The translations under genes and the position numbers were made by a program. Of a stretch of DNA of 8,345 bases, positions 1 to 6,290 are shown piece by piece; positions within the stretch are counted from its first letter, which is position 1, and every line of letters starts with the position of its first letter. A model generated the notes under the pieces. The model had not been told where the DNA came from. It saw nothing but the letters and a program-made list of their open reading frames with translations, and did not search any database. The stretch is from Polyangia bacterium (GTDB taxonomy: Bacteria; Myxococcota_A; Polyangia; Polyangiales; Polyangiaceae): assembly GCA_030430975.1 (NCBI GenBank), contig JAUIKB010000209.1, positions 1-8,345 on the forward strand, given 5' to 3'.

Positions 1-325
1 TTTTTAGTTCCTCCGATGCGACGCTCCAGGCGTCGGTGAATCCGAATTCCGGCTCGTCATCAGGTCCCGCCGCCTCTTGGGATTCCAACAACGGAATGAC
101 GGCATTGTCATGGATTTTTTCGAACGTGGGCGCCATCACGAACAAGGTTAAAAACAAGCTCAAGCCCATCATGACTTGATTGGGAGGAATCTCTTGCGTC
201 GAAAGGGCGCGTCGCACGAACGACAACACGATGATGATCCGCGTGAACGCAGTCACGCTCACCAGCATCGCGGTCGCGAAACTCAGTGCTCCCAGCAACA
301 CCGCGACCTGCAATGGCAGCATCAT
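1..325 (-). CDS. fliP: FliP/SctR-family type III export gate protein, 3' end outside window
   Basis: About 108 residues are visible. They match the first two membrane segments of the FliP/SctR family, an inner-membrane protein that forms the core of the export gate in flagellar and non-flagellar type III secretion. Seen directly: a hydrophobic segment starting LPLQVAVLLGALSF, the hallmark TAFTRIIIVLSFVRRAL, then IPPNQVMMGLSLFLTLFVMAP, then the start of the soluble loop (EKIHDNAVIPL). TRIIIV and PPNQV are FliP-like, and VMAP also occurs in SctR. The start is placed at the ATG at 325 (a second ATG is at 322 and a GTG at 328). There is no clear ribosome site and no signal peptide, unlike E. coli FliP but like many SctR proteins. 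The frame is open upstream to about 610, but that part is antisense to the MYXO-CTERM fragment and looks non-coding. Flagellar versus non-flagellar origin cannot be decided here, so the symbol is provisional. Confidence 0.85.
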   Translation of the reverse strand, partial: MMLPLQVAVLLGALSFATAMLVSVTAFTRIIIVLSFVRRALSTQEIPPNQVMMGLSLFLTLFVMAPTFEKIHDNAVIPLLESQEAAGPDDEPEFGFTDAWSVASEELK

Positions 326-593
326 CACCGATGCGACAGGTGCCACGAGCGATTGCGCACCGTATCGCTGCGAGCCCAACGGTACCTGCAAGGTCGAATG
401 CGGCTCTACAGATGACTGCGTCGCACCGACCGTCTGTAACAGCAGCAACGTGTGCGTGCGGCCGAAACCCGGCGCTAACTCCGACACGGGGTGTGGTTGT
501 GCCGTGCCGGGGCGGCCCGCCCGCGGTCCCGAATGGCCGCTTGCGCTATGCGTGTTGTTGCTCTCCGCCCGACGACGGCGCGCAACGGCGTAA
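303..593 (+). pseudogene. 3' fragment of a secreted Cys-rich MYXO-CTERM protein
   Basis: The frame ending in TAA at 591-593 encodes a spaced-Cys segment of the kind found in myxobacterial secreted proteins (CNGS, then CAPYRC, CKVEC, DDCVAPTVC and NVCV). A short linker and a full MYXO-CTERM tail follow: GCGCAVPG (Cys codons at 492 and 498), a hydrophobic stretch (WPLALCVLLLS) and an Arg cluster (ARRRR). In known MYXO-CTERM proteins this tail is processed by a dedicated sorting system and leads to surface attachment. The frame stays open leftward to an ATG at 180, but from 180 to about 300 it is antisense to well-conserved fliP-family sequence and reads as nonsense, so the true 5' part of the gene is missing. 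I therefore call it a truncated remnant. No promoter or plausible start was found within it. Confidence 0.7.
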
Positions 594-751
594 CAAACTG
601 CGAGAGCGTTGGCTCACAAGGCGCGGGGTCGGCGTGCACACGGCGTACGTTCCCGCTGGCGCTCGGGACGGAGCGTTGCGCCAGCTATGGCGCGCCTCAG
701 CGAAACTGACGACGCGCGCGCTTGTCCGACGCCGGCCATGAACGCGCCGTC

Positions 752-1918
752 TTAGGGTAGCGAGCGAACCACTACATCGTCGACGAACAGCTCCGAAGGA
801 GTTCCAGCATTGCCCGGGTTCGCGGTACTCCAAGCGTCCAGCGCGACGCCACCGTCGATGTTTTGCAGGCTCGCCGTCGAATCCATCCGCGTGAGCGTCC
901 AGGCGCCCGGTTCACTTGCGGCGGCCGGCCAGATCTTCCCGCGGAGCGCCGTCTGCGAAACGGAGACCTGCTCGACCTGGAACCGCACTCGATACACCGT
1001 GCCCGGTGAGAGCGGTACGGCTGCGACCGGAGACAAATTCTGCTCGTTGCCATTCACCTCGCGCCACAAACCCAATCCTTCGGGGTTGCGAAACGACTCC
1101 GCAAACGCCGCGTAACCCGCGCCCGCCGGGTTCGTCGTTTGGAGGTGCCCGCCGTTTTGCCGCAGATAAAATCCGACGCCCTGGGAAGTGTCGTCCGTGA
1201 ACTCGAAGGTAAACGTTCCCTCGACGTCGCTGCAGCCAGCCGGCAGCGGCGCATACATCCTCGCGAGCGAGTAGCTAGAAACCGTCGGCACGAGTCGACC
1301 TCGGCCTCCTTGGACGTCCGCGGTAGCCACCCCGCCGGTCTCACTCCACGGCGCTGGCCACGAGCTTCCGTCACTCACTGAGAATCGCTCCTCGAAGTCG
1401 CAGGCAGTGCCCGCGCCGCCGCCACCACCAGCGCCGCCGCTGCCCGCGCTGCCGCCGCCGCCAGCAGCGCCGCCGCTATTGCTGCCCGCGCTGCCGCCAC
1501 TACCGGCCGTAGCTCCGGTCGCGCCACTGCCCCCGCTGCCGGCGCTGCCGCCTGTCGCGCCGCCACCATTGCCCGCGGCGCCTCCACTCCCCGCGCTGCC
1601 TCCGCCACCCGCGACGCCGCCGCTGCCCGCACTGCCTCCGCCACCCGCGACGCCGCCGCTGCCCGCGCTTCCGCCAATACTCGAACCTGCACTGCCTCCG
1701 GAAGCGCCCGCGCTTGTCGAACCGCCACTTCCACCCAGACCGCCGAAGCCGCCAGCACTGGTTCCACCGCTAGCGCTCCCGGCCTCCCCAGCACCTCCAG
1801 CCTGGGAGCCGCCAGCACCCCCGCTACCACCCGCTTCGTCGTCGGACGAACACGCCCAAACCCAAACCGGTAGGCAAACCAACATTAGACGAACGGGAAC
1901 ACGACAGAACCGCATCAT
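752..1918 (-). CDS. Lipoprotein with long Gly/Ser/Ala linker and beta-rich C-terminal domain
   Basis: A 388-residue protein. Residues 1-22 form a signal peptide (RFCRVPVR, then LMLVCLPVWVWA) ending in a lipobox-like VWAC with Cys23; Trp at -2 is unusual. Ser follows the Cys, which fits outer-membrane sorting. Residues about 29-171 are almost pure Gly/Ser/Ala and include a perfect 12-residue duplication. Residues 172-388 form the only ordered domain, starting ACDFEERFSVSDGSSWPAPW and including FTFEFTDDTSQGVGFYLRQN and LFVDDVVVRSLP. The alternating hydrophobic pattern and the ending resemble LamG/concanavalin-A-like beta-sandwich domains of myxobacterial lipoproteins, some of which bind or cut polysaccharide. 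No catalytic residues could be assigned. The start is the ATG at 1918 (a second ATG follows at 1915). It is divergent from the next gene. A surface lipoprotein is likely; carbohydrate binding is only a guess. Confidence 0.85.
   Translation of the reverse strand: MMRFCRVPVRLMLVCLPVWVWACSSDDEAGGSGGAGGSQAGGAGEAGSASGGTSAGGFGGLGGSGGSTSAGASGGSAGSSIGGSAGSGGVAGGGGSAGSGGVAGGGGSAGSGGAAGNGGGATGGSAGSGGSGATGATAGSGGSAGSNSGGAAGGGGSAGSGGAGGGGGAGTACDFEERFSVSDGSSWPAPWSETGGVATADVQGGRGRLVPTVSSYSLARMYAPLPAGCSDVEGTFTFEFTDDTSQGVGFYLRQNGGHLQTTNPAGAGYAAFAESFRNPEGLGLWREVNGNEQNLSPVAAVPLSPGTVYRVRFQVEQVSVSQTALRGKIWPAAASEPGAWTLTRMDSTASLQNIDGGVALDAWSTANPGNAGTPSELFVDDVVVRSLP
1596..1667 (-). repeat. Two tandem 36-bp copies inside the linker of the 752-1918 lipoprotein
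   Basis: The copies are 1596-1631 and 1632-1667. They are identical except for the last base (A versus G on the plus strand). Each encodes 12 residues of Gly/Ser/Ala/Val linker, so a gain or loss of copies keeps the reading frame. The flanking linker is made of related but less exact units. Confidence 0.9.
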
Positions 1919-2103
1919 CCAACTGTAGCGTGCGAGGACGCCCGACGCGACGCACCCACCACTGGGAGTTCGATCGGTTTGTGTTCAGCTTCCGCAGCTC
2001 GAGCCGGACCGCGTCGCTCTCGGACGAGCCAACCAACCCGAAAGCCCGACGCAGACGCGGGAAGCGTTGAACCTGCCCCGGCGTTATGTCAGGCAGGGAC
2101 ACA
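1919..2103. other. Divergent intergenic region between two lipoprotein genes
   Basis: These 185 bases must carry the promoters of both divergent genes unless one is read from further away. I found no convincing -35/-10 pair or operator-like repeat on either strand. The only supported signal is the purine-rich AGGGA at 2095-2099, a likely ribosome-binding site for the GTG start at 2104. Confidence 0.5.
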
Positions 2104-3177
2104 GTGAAGCAACGACTATCAAGGCTACTCATCATCGGCGCGGCTGGATTCATACTGGCAGCATGCCGAGACAAGCCCACCACCAAGGTCACGCCGCTCG
2201 ACGTGAACGATCCTGCAGCGAGCGCCGCGAAGCCGACACCGAGCGTCGACCGCGATCGACCGCAACCCGACCCAGTCGTCCCCGCGAGGCCGCCCGCTGC
2301 CAAACCCAAACCCCCATCGCATCCGAAACTATCCGCAGCCGAACTTCAAAAAGAGGTCCAGCCGCACCTCGGCGACGGCGAAGCGTTGGCGCACCCTGCA
2401 TTCCGTGGCTCGATCGGTCCACATTCCGAGGCAGTGGTCGCTCTGGTCAAACACACCGACCAGGGTGTCACCAAGTTCAGCGGATTTGTGATCGCGGGCG
2501 GCAAGAAGTACCCGTTGCCCGCTATACACGACCAATTCAATGGTCAAGACATAGCGGCCGTCACCTTCACTCCCAGCGCGGACCGCGACAGGGAGAACGA
2601 ACTGCTGGTGGTAGCTAATTACATCACAGGAATTGGTCCTGACGGCGCCAAACCCTTCGCCGCCGTTTCCGTACTCGACTGGAACGGTAAAGCGTTCGTC
2701 CGCCTGAGCAAGGTCGAACAATTGCTCGAAGGCGAGAGCAACGCAGTCGCAGCGAAGCAGCGACTCGCCGGTGGGTACTTTCCGCTCGTGGTTGGCGAAA
2801 CCACGATGTTGATCGATGCCGGGATTGGCGCCGCGCAGATTCAGAGCCGACTCGCCCAAGCGACGAAGGCCAAGCCAACCAGCGCTACGGCTAAGACGGT
2901 TCAGTTCGAGCACGCGGCGAGTGCGAGCGCGAAGCCGACCACCTATCGGTTCGACTACGACGACTCCCACCTAGCAAAGGTGACGCTGAGTGCATCCAAC
3001 AAATCGGAAAACGTCGCTGCAAATCAACTCCGCAGCTGGCTCGACAAGCATGCAGAGAAGACGCCTTCCAAGGCGAGCGCAGCGTGGAAACTGGAGAGCG
3101 TGTTATTCGAACTCCACTTTGGCGGCGACGGCAACGGCATGCACTATCGAATGGTCATCACCATGCCGAAGCGCTAA
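2104..3177 (+). CDS. Lipoprotein of unknown function
   Basis: I do not recognise the family. I chose the GTG at 2104 (357 residues): it lies 4 bases after AGGGA and gives a compact signal peptide (VKQRLSRLLIIGAAGFILAAC) with a canonical LAAC lipobox at Cys21. The ATG at 2086 adds six polar residues and has no ribosome site. Cys21 is the only cysteine found, which fits a lipid anchor. Residues about 22-74 are a Pro/Ala/Lys-rich linker. Residues 75-357 look folded, with alternating beta-like stretches (SEAVVALVKHTDQGVTKFSG, AAVTFTP, ELLVVANYITGIG, FAAVSVLDWNG), an Ala/Ser-rich middle, and a closing segment with LESVLFELHFGGDG and MHYRMVITMPKR. No enzyme motif or metal site was noticed. The phosphodiesterase lipoprotein gene begins 79 bases downstream on the same strand, so co-transcription is possible. 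Confidence 0.85.
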   Translation: MKQRLSRLLIIGAAGFILAACRDKPTTKVTPLDVNDPAASAAKPTPSVDRDRPQPDPVVPARPPAAKPKPPSHPKLSAAELQKEVQPHLGDGEALAHPAFRGSIGPHSEAVVALVKHTDQGVTKFSGFVIAGGKKYPLPAIHDQFNGQDIAAVTFTPSADRDRENELLVVANYITGIGPDGAKPFAAVSVLDWNGKAFVRLSKVEQLLEGESNAVAAKQRLAGGYFPLVVGETTMLIDAGIGAAQIQSRLAQATKAKPTSATAKTVQFEHAASASAKPTTYRFDYDDSHLAKVTLSASNKSENVAANQLRSWLDKHAEKTPSKASAAWKLESVLFELHFGGDGNGMHYRMVITMPKR

Positions 3178-3214
3178 GGCGCCGGAAACAGCCGCCGAGC
3201 GAGATCACTCGTGG

Positions 3215-3247
3215 AGCGTAGGAGTCGCGAGCGCCTAGTGCTACGCT
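3215..3247. other. Inverted repeat just upstream of the phosphodiesterase start
   Basis: AGCGTAG at 3215-3221 pairs perfectly with CTACGCT at 3241-3247 across a 19-base loop, ending 9 bases before the ATG at 3257. There is no T-run, so it is not a typical intrinsic terminator for the upstream lipoprotein gene. It could be an operator or an mRNA hairpin close to the start, or chance. Function is unproven. Confidence 0.3.
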
Positions 3248-3256
3248 GCAAATCAG

Positions 3257-4189
3257 ATGAGACGCTTGCTGATGGGTCTGCTGATCGTGTTCGGGGCTTG
3301 CTCCTCGAACGATCCATCTGGCAGCCCGGGCTCCGGCGGTAACGGCGCGACAGCCGGAACCGGTGGTAGCGGCGGCAGCAGCGGGAGCCCCAACGGCGGT
3401 CAAGCAGGCAGCAGCAGCTGCGAGTGCAGTGTCGCCAGCATCACCAACTGCGGTCACAGAGGCTTCGGTAAGAAGGGCGACCTACCCGAAAACACGATCG
3501 AGTCCGCCGTCGCTGCGTTCCAAGCTGGCGCAGACATGGTCGAGATCGATGTACTCGACACCGCCGACCGCCAGATGGTCCTCATGCACGACGACACGAT
3601 CGACCGCACTACCGATGGCACCGGCTGCGCTGGGGACCTTACGGTCGCCGAGATTCAAGCCTTCGACGCCGCTAAGGGCACGCCCCTGGAAGGCACCGGT
3701 GTCATCGCGCCGACGCTCGGCGAGTTCTTCGCTGCAGTAGACGGTGAGGTCAACGTAGAGGTCAAGTCAACCGGCGGCGGGTGTCCCACCACCGACCGAC
3801 CCGCGGTCGCACAGCTGGTTGTGGACGCGATCACTGCCGACACCAAGACACGACGCGTGGTCATCAGCTCCTTCGACATCGACTTGCTCCGCGAAATTCG
3901 CAAGATCGACGCCACTCAGGAGCTGGGTCTGCTGAGCGTCAGCGCCAGCAGCCTGGACGCCGCCGACCAGGCGGGCTTTCAGGCGCTCAACCTAATCTTT
4001 AGCTCGGCCAACGCACAGGCGGTTATGGACGTGCGCGCTCGCGGAATGGAACTCAACGTGTGGACAGCCAATGGCCCTGCGCTCAAACAGATGCTCGACC
4101 TGGGCGTCGACATGATCATCACCGACCAGCCAGACCAGCTCGCCACACAGATCGCCGAGCGCTGCGCGATGGAATGTCCCGGCGATTAG
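3257..4189 (+). CDS. Glycerophosphodiester phosphodiesterase lipoprotein
   Basis: A 310-residue protein. Residues 1-14 form a short signal peptide ending FGAC (Cys15), followed by a Gly/Ser linker to about residue 54. Residues about 64-303 are a full GDPD domain, an (alpha/beta)8 barrel that hydrolyses glycerophosphodiesters to glycerol-3-phosphate and an alcohol using a divalent metal. Motifs in order: HRG (His67, Arg68), PENT (78-81), the metal pair EID (Glu96, Asp98), HDDTIDRTTDG with catalytic His111, VEVK (167-170), SSFD (204-207), WTAN (269-272) and DMIITDQPD (285-293). Everything needed for activity is present and the length is normal, so it should be active. The predicted anchor and linker place it outside the cytoplasm, where it could act on phospholipid head groups or lipoteichoic-type polymers; the substrate is not predictable. 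There is no clear Shine-Dalgarno before the ATG at 3257. It converges with the ferritin-like gene. Confidence 0.95.
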   Translation: MRRLLMGLLIVFGACSSNDPSGSPGSGGNGATAGTGGSGGSSGSPNGGQAGSSSCECSVASITNCGHRGFGKKGDLPENTIESAVAAFQAGADMVEIDVLDTADRQMVLMHDDTIDRTTDGTGCAGDLTVAEIQAFDAAKGTPLEGTGVIAPTLGEFFAAVDGEVNVEVKSTGGGCPTTDRPAVAQLVVDAITADTKTRRVVISSFDIDLLREIRKIDATQELGLLSVSASSLDAADQAGFQALNLIFSSANAQAVMDVRARGMELNVWTANGPALKQMLDLGVDMIITDQPDQLATQIAERCAMECPGD

Positions 4190-4230
4190 CCGAGCGCTCT
4201 GATCCTGAAACCCAGCTCACTGCCGGCGTT

Positions 4231-4264
4231 GCCTCCGGCGAGCCTCCTGTCGTCAGCCGGAGGC
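4231..4264 (+). terminator. Hairpin between convergent genes, probable terminator
   Basis: GCCTCCGGC at 4231-4239 is perfectly complementary to GCCGGAGGC at 4256-4264, with a 16-base loop, followed on the plus strand by TTTCC. It lies 41 bases after the phosphodiesterase stop. Its right arm is inside the last codons of the convergent ferritin-like gene, whose stop is at 4253-4255. The short T-tract makes it a weak but plausible terminator for plus-strand transcription. On the minus strand no T-run follows. Confidence 0.5.
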
Positions 4265-5545
4265 TTTCCGACAACTCGCCCCCGCACGCTCGCGCAGCCC
4301 GCCGTCTTGGTCGAACGATGGGTCGCGCAACCTGAGCAGCGCGTCCAGGCACGGCAACACGACACCGTCGATCGCTCGCCGCTCTACGGCGCGCTGCTCG
4401 CTAGCCGAAAGACGCCCCGCCGCACGCCACCCCACGGCCTCCGGCCCTGGATCGCACGTAGCTCCGGTTTGCCCACTTGCGAGCGCGACTCGTTCCTGAT
4501 GCAGCACCTCCCGCACGCTCGGCTCAGTTGCGAGAGCCCATGCGACGAATCGCCACGCCAAGGCGGCATGGTCCGCCTCATCTTCGGCGATCACGTCGAG
4601 CACTTCCCGCACCCCAGCCTCCTCGCATGCGCTCAGCTGCGCCTGCGCCGTCAGCGCCGCAGTGGTTTCGCCGACGCACCCCTCTCGAAACGCGCTTTGC
4701 ACCACGTCGGACCATTCGAGACTGCCGATCGCGCCCACGGACAATTCGCCTGGGCCCACGTCTCTGCCTAGGTACGAGCTGGCCAATCCGAAACACAGTT
4801 CCGCGTGTCGCACCTCATCGAGCGCTGCCTGCTGCGAAGCGCTGACGAGTTCGGCAGGAGCGCCGAGCGCGAGGAGCTGGAGGGTAAACCGAGCGAACGA
4901 AGCGACCGATGCGTGCTCCATCAGCGCATCGCTGAGCCACGCGCTTCCGAGCGCCGCGTTCGGTTCGCGGTTCTCGAGACGGCGCCAATCCGACCGCGGA
5001 CGAGCCGTCGAGAGCACCGCTTCGCCGTCGATTGTAAGCGGCCGCCCGCAGCACGCTCCTGCACAGAACACGTAGCAGCACTGGCCGCCTTGTCTCGTGG
5101 GGGTACCGCGCGCCGGGTTGCAGCAACCGTCCTGCAGTCGGTCGCTAGTCGGACAACCGTTCGCCGCCAGCTTGCCGCCAGGATACCCAGGCCGTGCGGG
5201 CGGCGATTCATCCGGCGGTCGAAGGCCCTGGTCATGGTCGACGTTTTGGCGCAGCTGCTCCTCGGTGTAGCATTCGGTCTGGAATGAGCCGCCGCACACC
5301 GCGTGGCCGTCCACGGGTGGGTCGTCAGGGTGGGTACTGGCCGGCGTATTCGCTGGCGGCTGCGCGTAGTCGGGGCTTTGCTGCGGTGCGGCCGTCTGGT
5401 TCGGCGACGCGGGAGCGGAGTTGTGACCCGACGGACCTGCGCTACATCCGAACGATGCTGCGGCGACGAGGCCACTGGCTCCGAGCGCCGAGAGCAGACG
5501 GAGTCGTAGCTGAACTGTAGGATCGGGATACGTGGACTCGGTCAT
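4253..5545 (-). CDS. Exported ferritin-like di-iron protein with Cys-rich module
   Basis: A 430-residue protein. Residues 1-34 look like a signal peptide (RLRLLSALGASGLVAAASFGC); Cys34 could be a lipid-anchor Cys, although SFGC is a poor lipobox. A Pro/Ser/Ala linker runs to about 80. Residues 84-166 form a Cys-rich module with ten Cys (84, 92, 131, 141, 142, 156, 157, 161, 165, 166), including three CC pairs, likely disulphide-bonded or metal-binding. Residues about 197-345 are a ferritin-like four-helix domain with a complete di-iron ligand set: Glu210 (MEHAS), Glu244xxHis247 (DEVRHA), Glu293 (GETTAAL) and Glu323xxHis326 (EDEADHA). Such domains bind two iron atoms and act in iron storage, oxidation or oxygen chemistry; which applies here is unknown. 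The start ATG at 5545 has GGGTGA at 5552-5557, 6 bases away. The tail after about 360 is unassigned. A decayed copy of its 5' end lies at 7896-7976. Confidence 0.85.
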   Translation of the reverse strand: MTESTYPDPTVQLRLRLLSALGASGLVAAASFGCSAGPSGHNSAPASPNQTAAPQQSPDYAQPPANTPASTHPDDPPVDGHAVCGGSFQTECYTEEQLRQNVDHDQGLRPPDESPPARPGYPGGKLAANGCPTSDRLQDGCCNPARGTPTRQGGQCCYVFCAGACCGRPLTIDGEAVLSTARPRSDWRRLENREPNAALGSAWLSDALMEHASVASFARFTLQLLALGAPAELVSASQQAALDEVRHAELCFGLASSYLGRDVGPGELSVGAIGSLEWSDVVQSAFREGCVGETTAALTAQAQLSACEEAGVREVLDVIAEDEADHAALAWRFVAWALATEPSVREVLHQERVALASGQTGATCDPGPEAVGWRAAGRLSASEQRAVERRAIDGVVLPCLDALLRLRDPSFDQDGGLRERAGASCRKASG

Positions 5546-5698
5546 ATAAATTCACCCGTGTGCAGAGCGATCGCGTCGGATCTACGAATAGTTCGCCGTG
5601 CAGTCTAACGGATCGGTCGACGAACCCTTACACGAATCGCCGCTGGACATGCGATTCCCAGTGGATATAAGAACACAGGGAAGACAGCCAAGCCCAAC
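5546..5698. other. Intergenic region upstream of the ferritin-like gene
   Basis: These 153 bases hold the ribosome-binding site (GGGTGA, 5552-5557, minus strand) and presumably the promoter of the ferritin-like gene, as well as the end of the upstream operon. I saw no clear terminator after the stop at 5699. The sequence is less GC-rich than the flanking genes. Confidence 0.5.
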
Positions 5699-6280
5699 CT
5701 AGACCGTCCAAGTCGCCTCAAACTCGCAGTGTGGATTGCCGTCGTAGCGACAGGTCACGTGTTTCACTGAACCGGGGTTGCCGGACAATACCAGCCCTCG
5801 CTCAAGCCACGGGCCCGGACCGTTCGCGCAGGTGAGTCGCCCCGCGCTGGTCTCGGCGTCCGCTACATCTTCGAGCCAAAGGCGCCAGTGGCCTGGTGTG
5901 AGTTCCTCTGCTCCGAACTCGCCCGCATCAAAGTACCGCGCCCACAAGAAGCTCGTTCGCTTCAGCATGAACTCCGGCGACCCCAGCTTGAGGACGAGCT
6001 TCACCATGGTGGTGAGTTCTCGTTCCCCAAGATCGCCACAGAACTCTGCCATGCCGACGTCCGGATCAGCGTAGTTCTTCTGAAAGAACGCATCACAGAT
6101 ACGATTCCACGCAGCAATATCATGCCAGCTCATTGCCAGCGTCAAGCCCCTAAAGATGTTCCGTTCGCCATCTCCGACGGATTCCAGCATGGTGTTCCAG
6201 GCGTGCTGCCCGTGGCGAGCCACCGCCCATTCTTTGAGGTAGTTGAACAGCAGTCCCTTCGCCCGACCCGATTTCGCCAT
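5699..6280 (-). CDS. Small protein resembling V4R/haem-NO-binding type sensors
   Basis: A 193-residue protein from the ATG at 6280, which has GGAG 4 bases upstream and lies 10 bases after the lipoxygenase-like gene. An upstream start at 6322 would overlap that gene by 32 bases and is less likely. The N-terminus (KGLLFNYLKEWAVARHGQHAW, residues 8-28, with the usual KG..FN..L pattern) resembles the start of haem-NO-binding domains. The middle (LKLGSPEFMLKR, FLWARYFDAGE) and the end (WLERGLVLSGNP, then HVTCRYDGNPHCEFEATW with paired Cys177 and Cys185) resemble small myxobacterial proteins of the V4R or TIGR02265/DUF2378 type. Related V4R and haem-NO-binding domains bind small molecules or haem. 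No membrane segment or signal peptide is seen, so it should be cytoplasmic. His23, His26 and His53 exist, but none can be named a haem ligand from sequence alone. It is probably co-transcribed with the lipoxygenase-like gene. Confidence 0.75.
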   Translation of the reverse strand: MAKSGRAKGLLFNYLKEWAVARHGQHAWNTMLESVGDGERNIFRGLTLAMSWHDIAAWNRICDAFFQKNYADPDVGMAEFCGDLGERELTTMVKLVLKLGSPEFMLKRTSFLWARYFDAGEFGAEELTPGHWRLWLEDVADAETSAGRLTCANGPGPWLERGLVLSGNPGSVKHVTCRYDGNPHCEFEATWTV

Positions 6281-6290
6281 GCTGCTCCAA

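Noticed and set aside
180..302. ATG at 180 as a true start for the MYXO-CTERM protein
   Set aside because: From 180 to about 300 the minus strand encodes highly conserved FliP sequence, and the plus-strand reading shows no signal peptide, which a MYXO-CTERM protein needs.
678..693. Small hairpin GCGCC/GGCGC after the MYXO-CTERM fragment as a terminator
   Set aside because: Five base pairs and no T-run; common by chance in GC-rich DNA.
594..751. Possible small gene between the MYXO-CTERM fragment and the lipoprotein
   Set aside because: The open frames here are Arg-rich, lack ribosome sites and run into neighbouring genes; I see nothing supportable in it.
1407..1928. Long Pro/Ala-rich plus-strand frame antisense to the lipoprotein linker
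   Set aside because: It is what a Gly/Ser/Ala-coding repeat reads as on the other strand. The minus-strand frame has a signal peptide and a folded domain; this one has neither.
4921..5475. Arg-rich minus-strand frame overlapping the ferritin-like gene
   Set aside because: A frame shadow of the real gene: Arg-rich composition typical of off-frame GC-rich DNA and no domain.
5664..5691. Minus-strand TTGGCT, 16-base gap, TATATC as a promoter for the ferritin-like gene
   Set aside because: Only 4 of 6 bases match at each element, it would give a leader of over 100 bases, and such matches are expected by chance.
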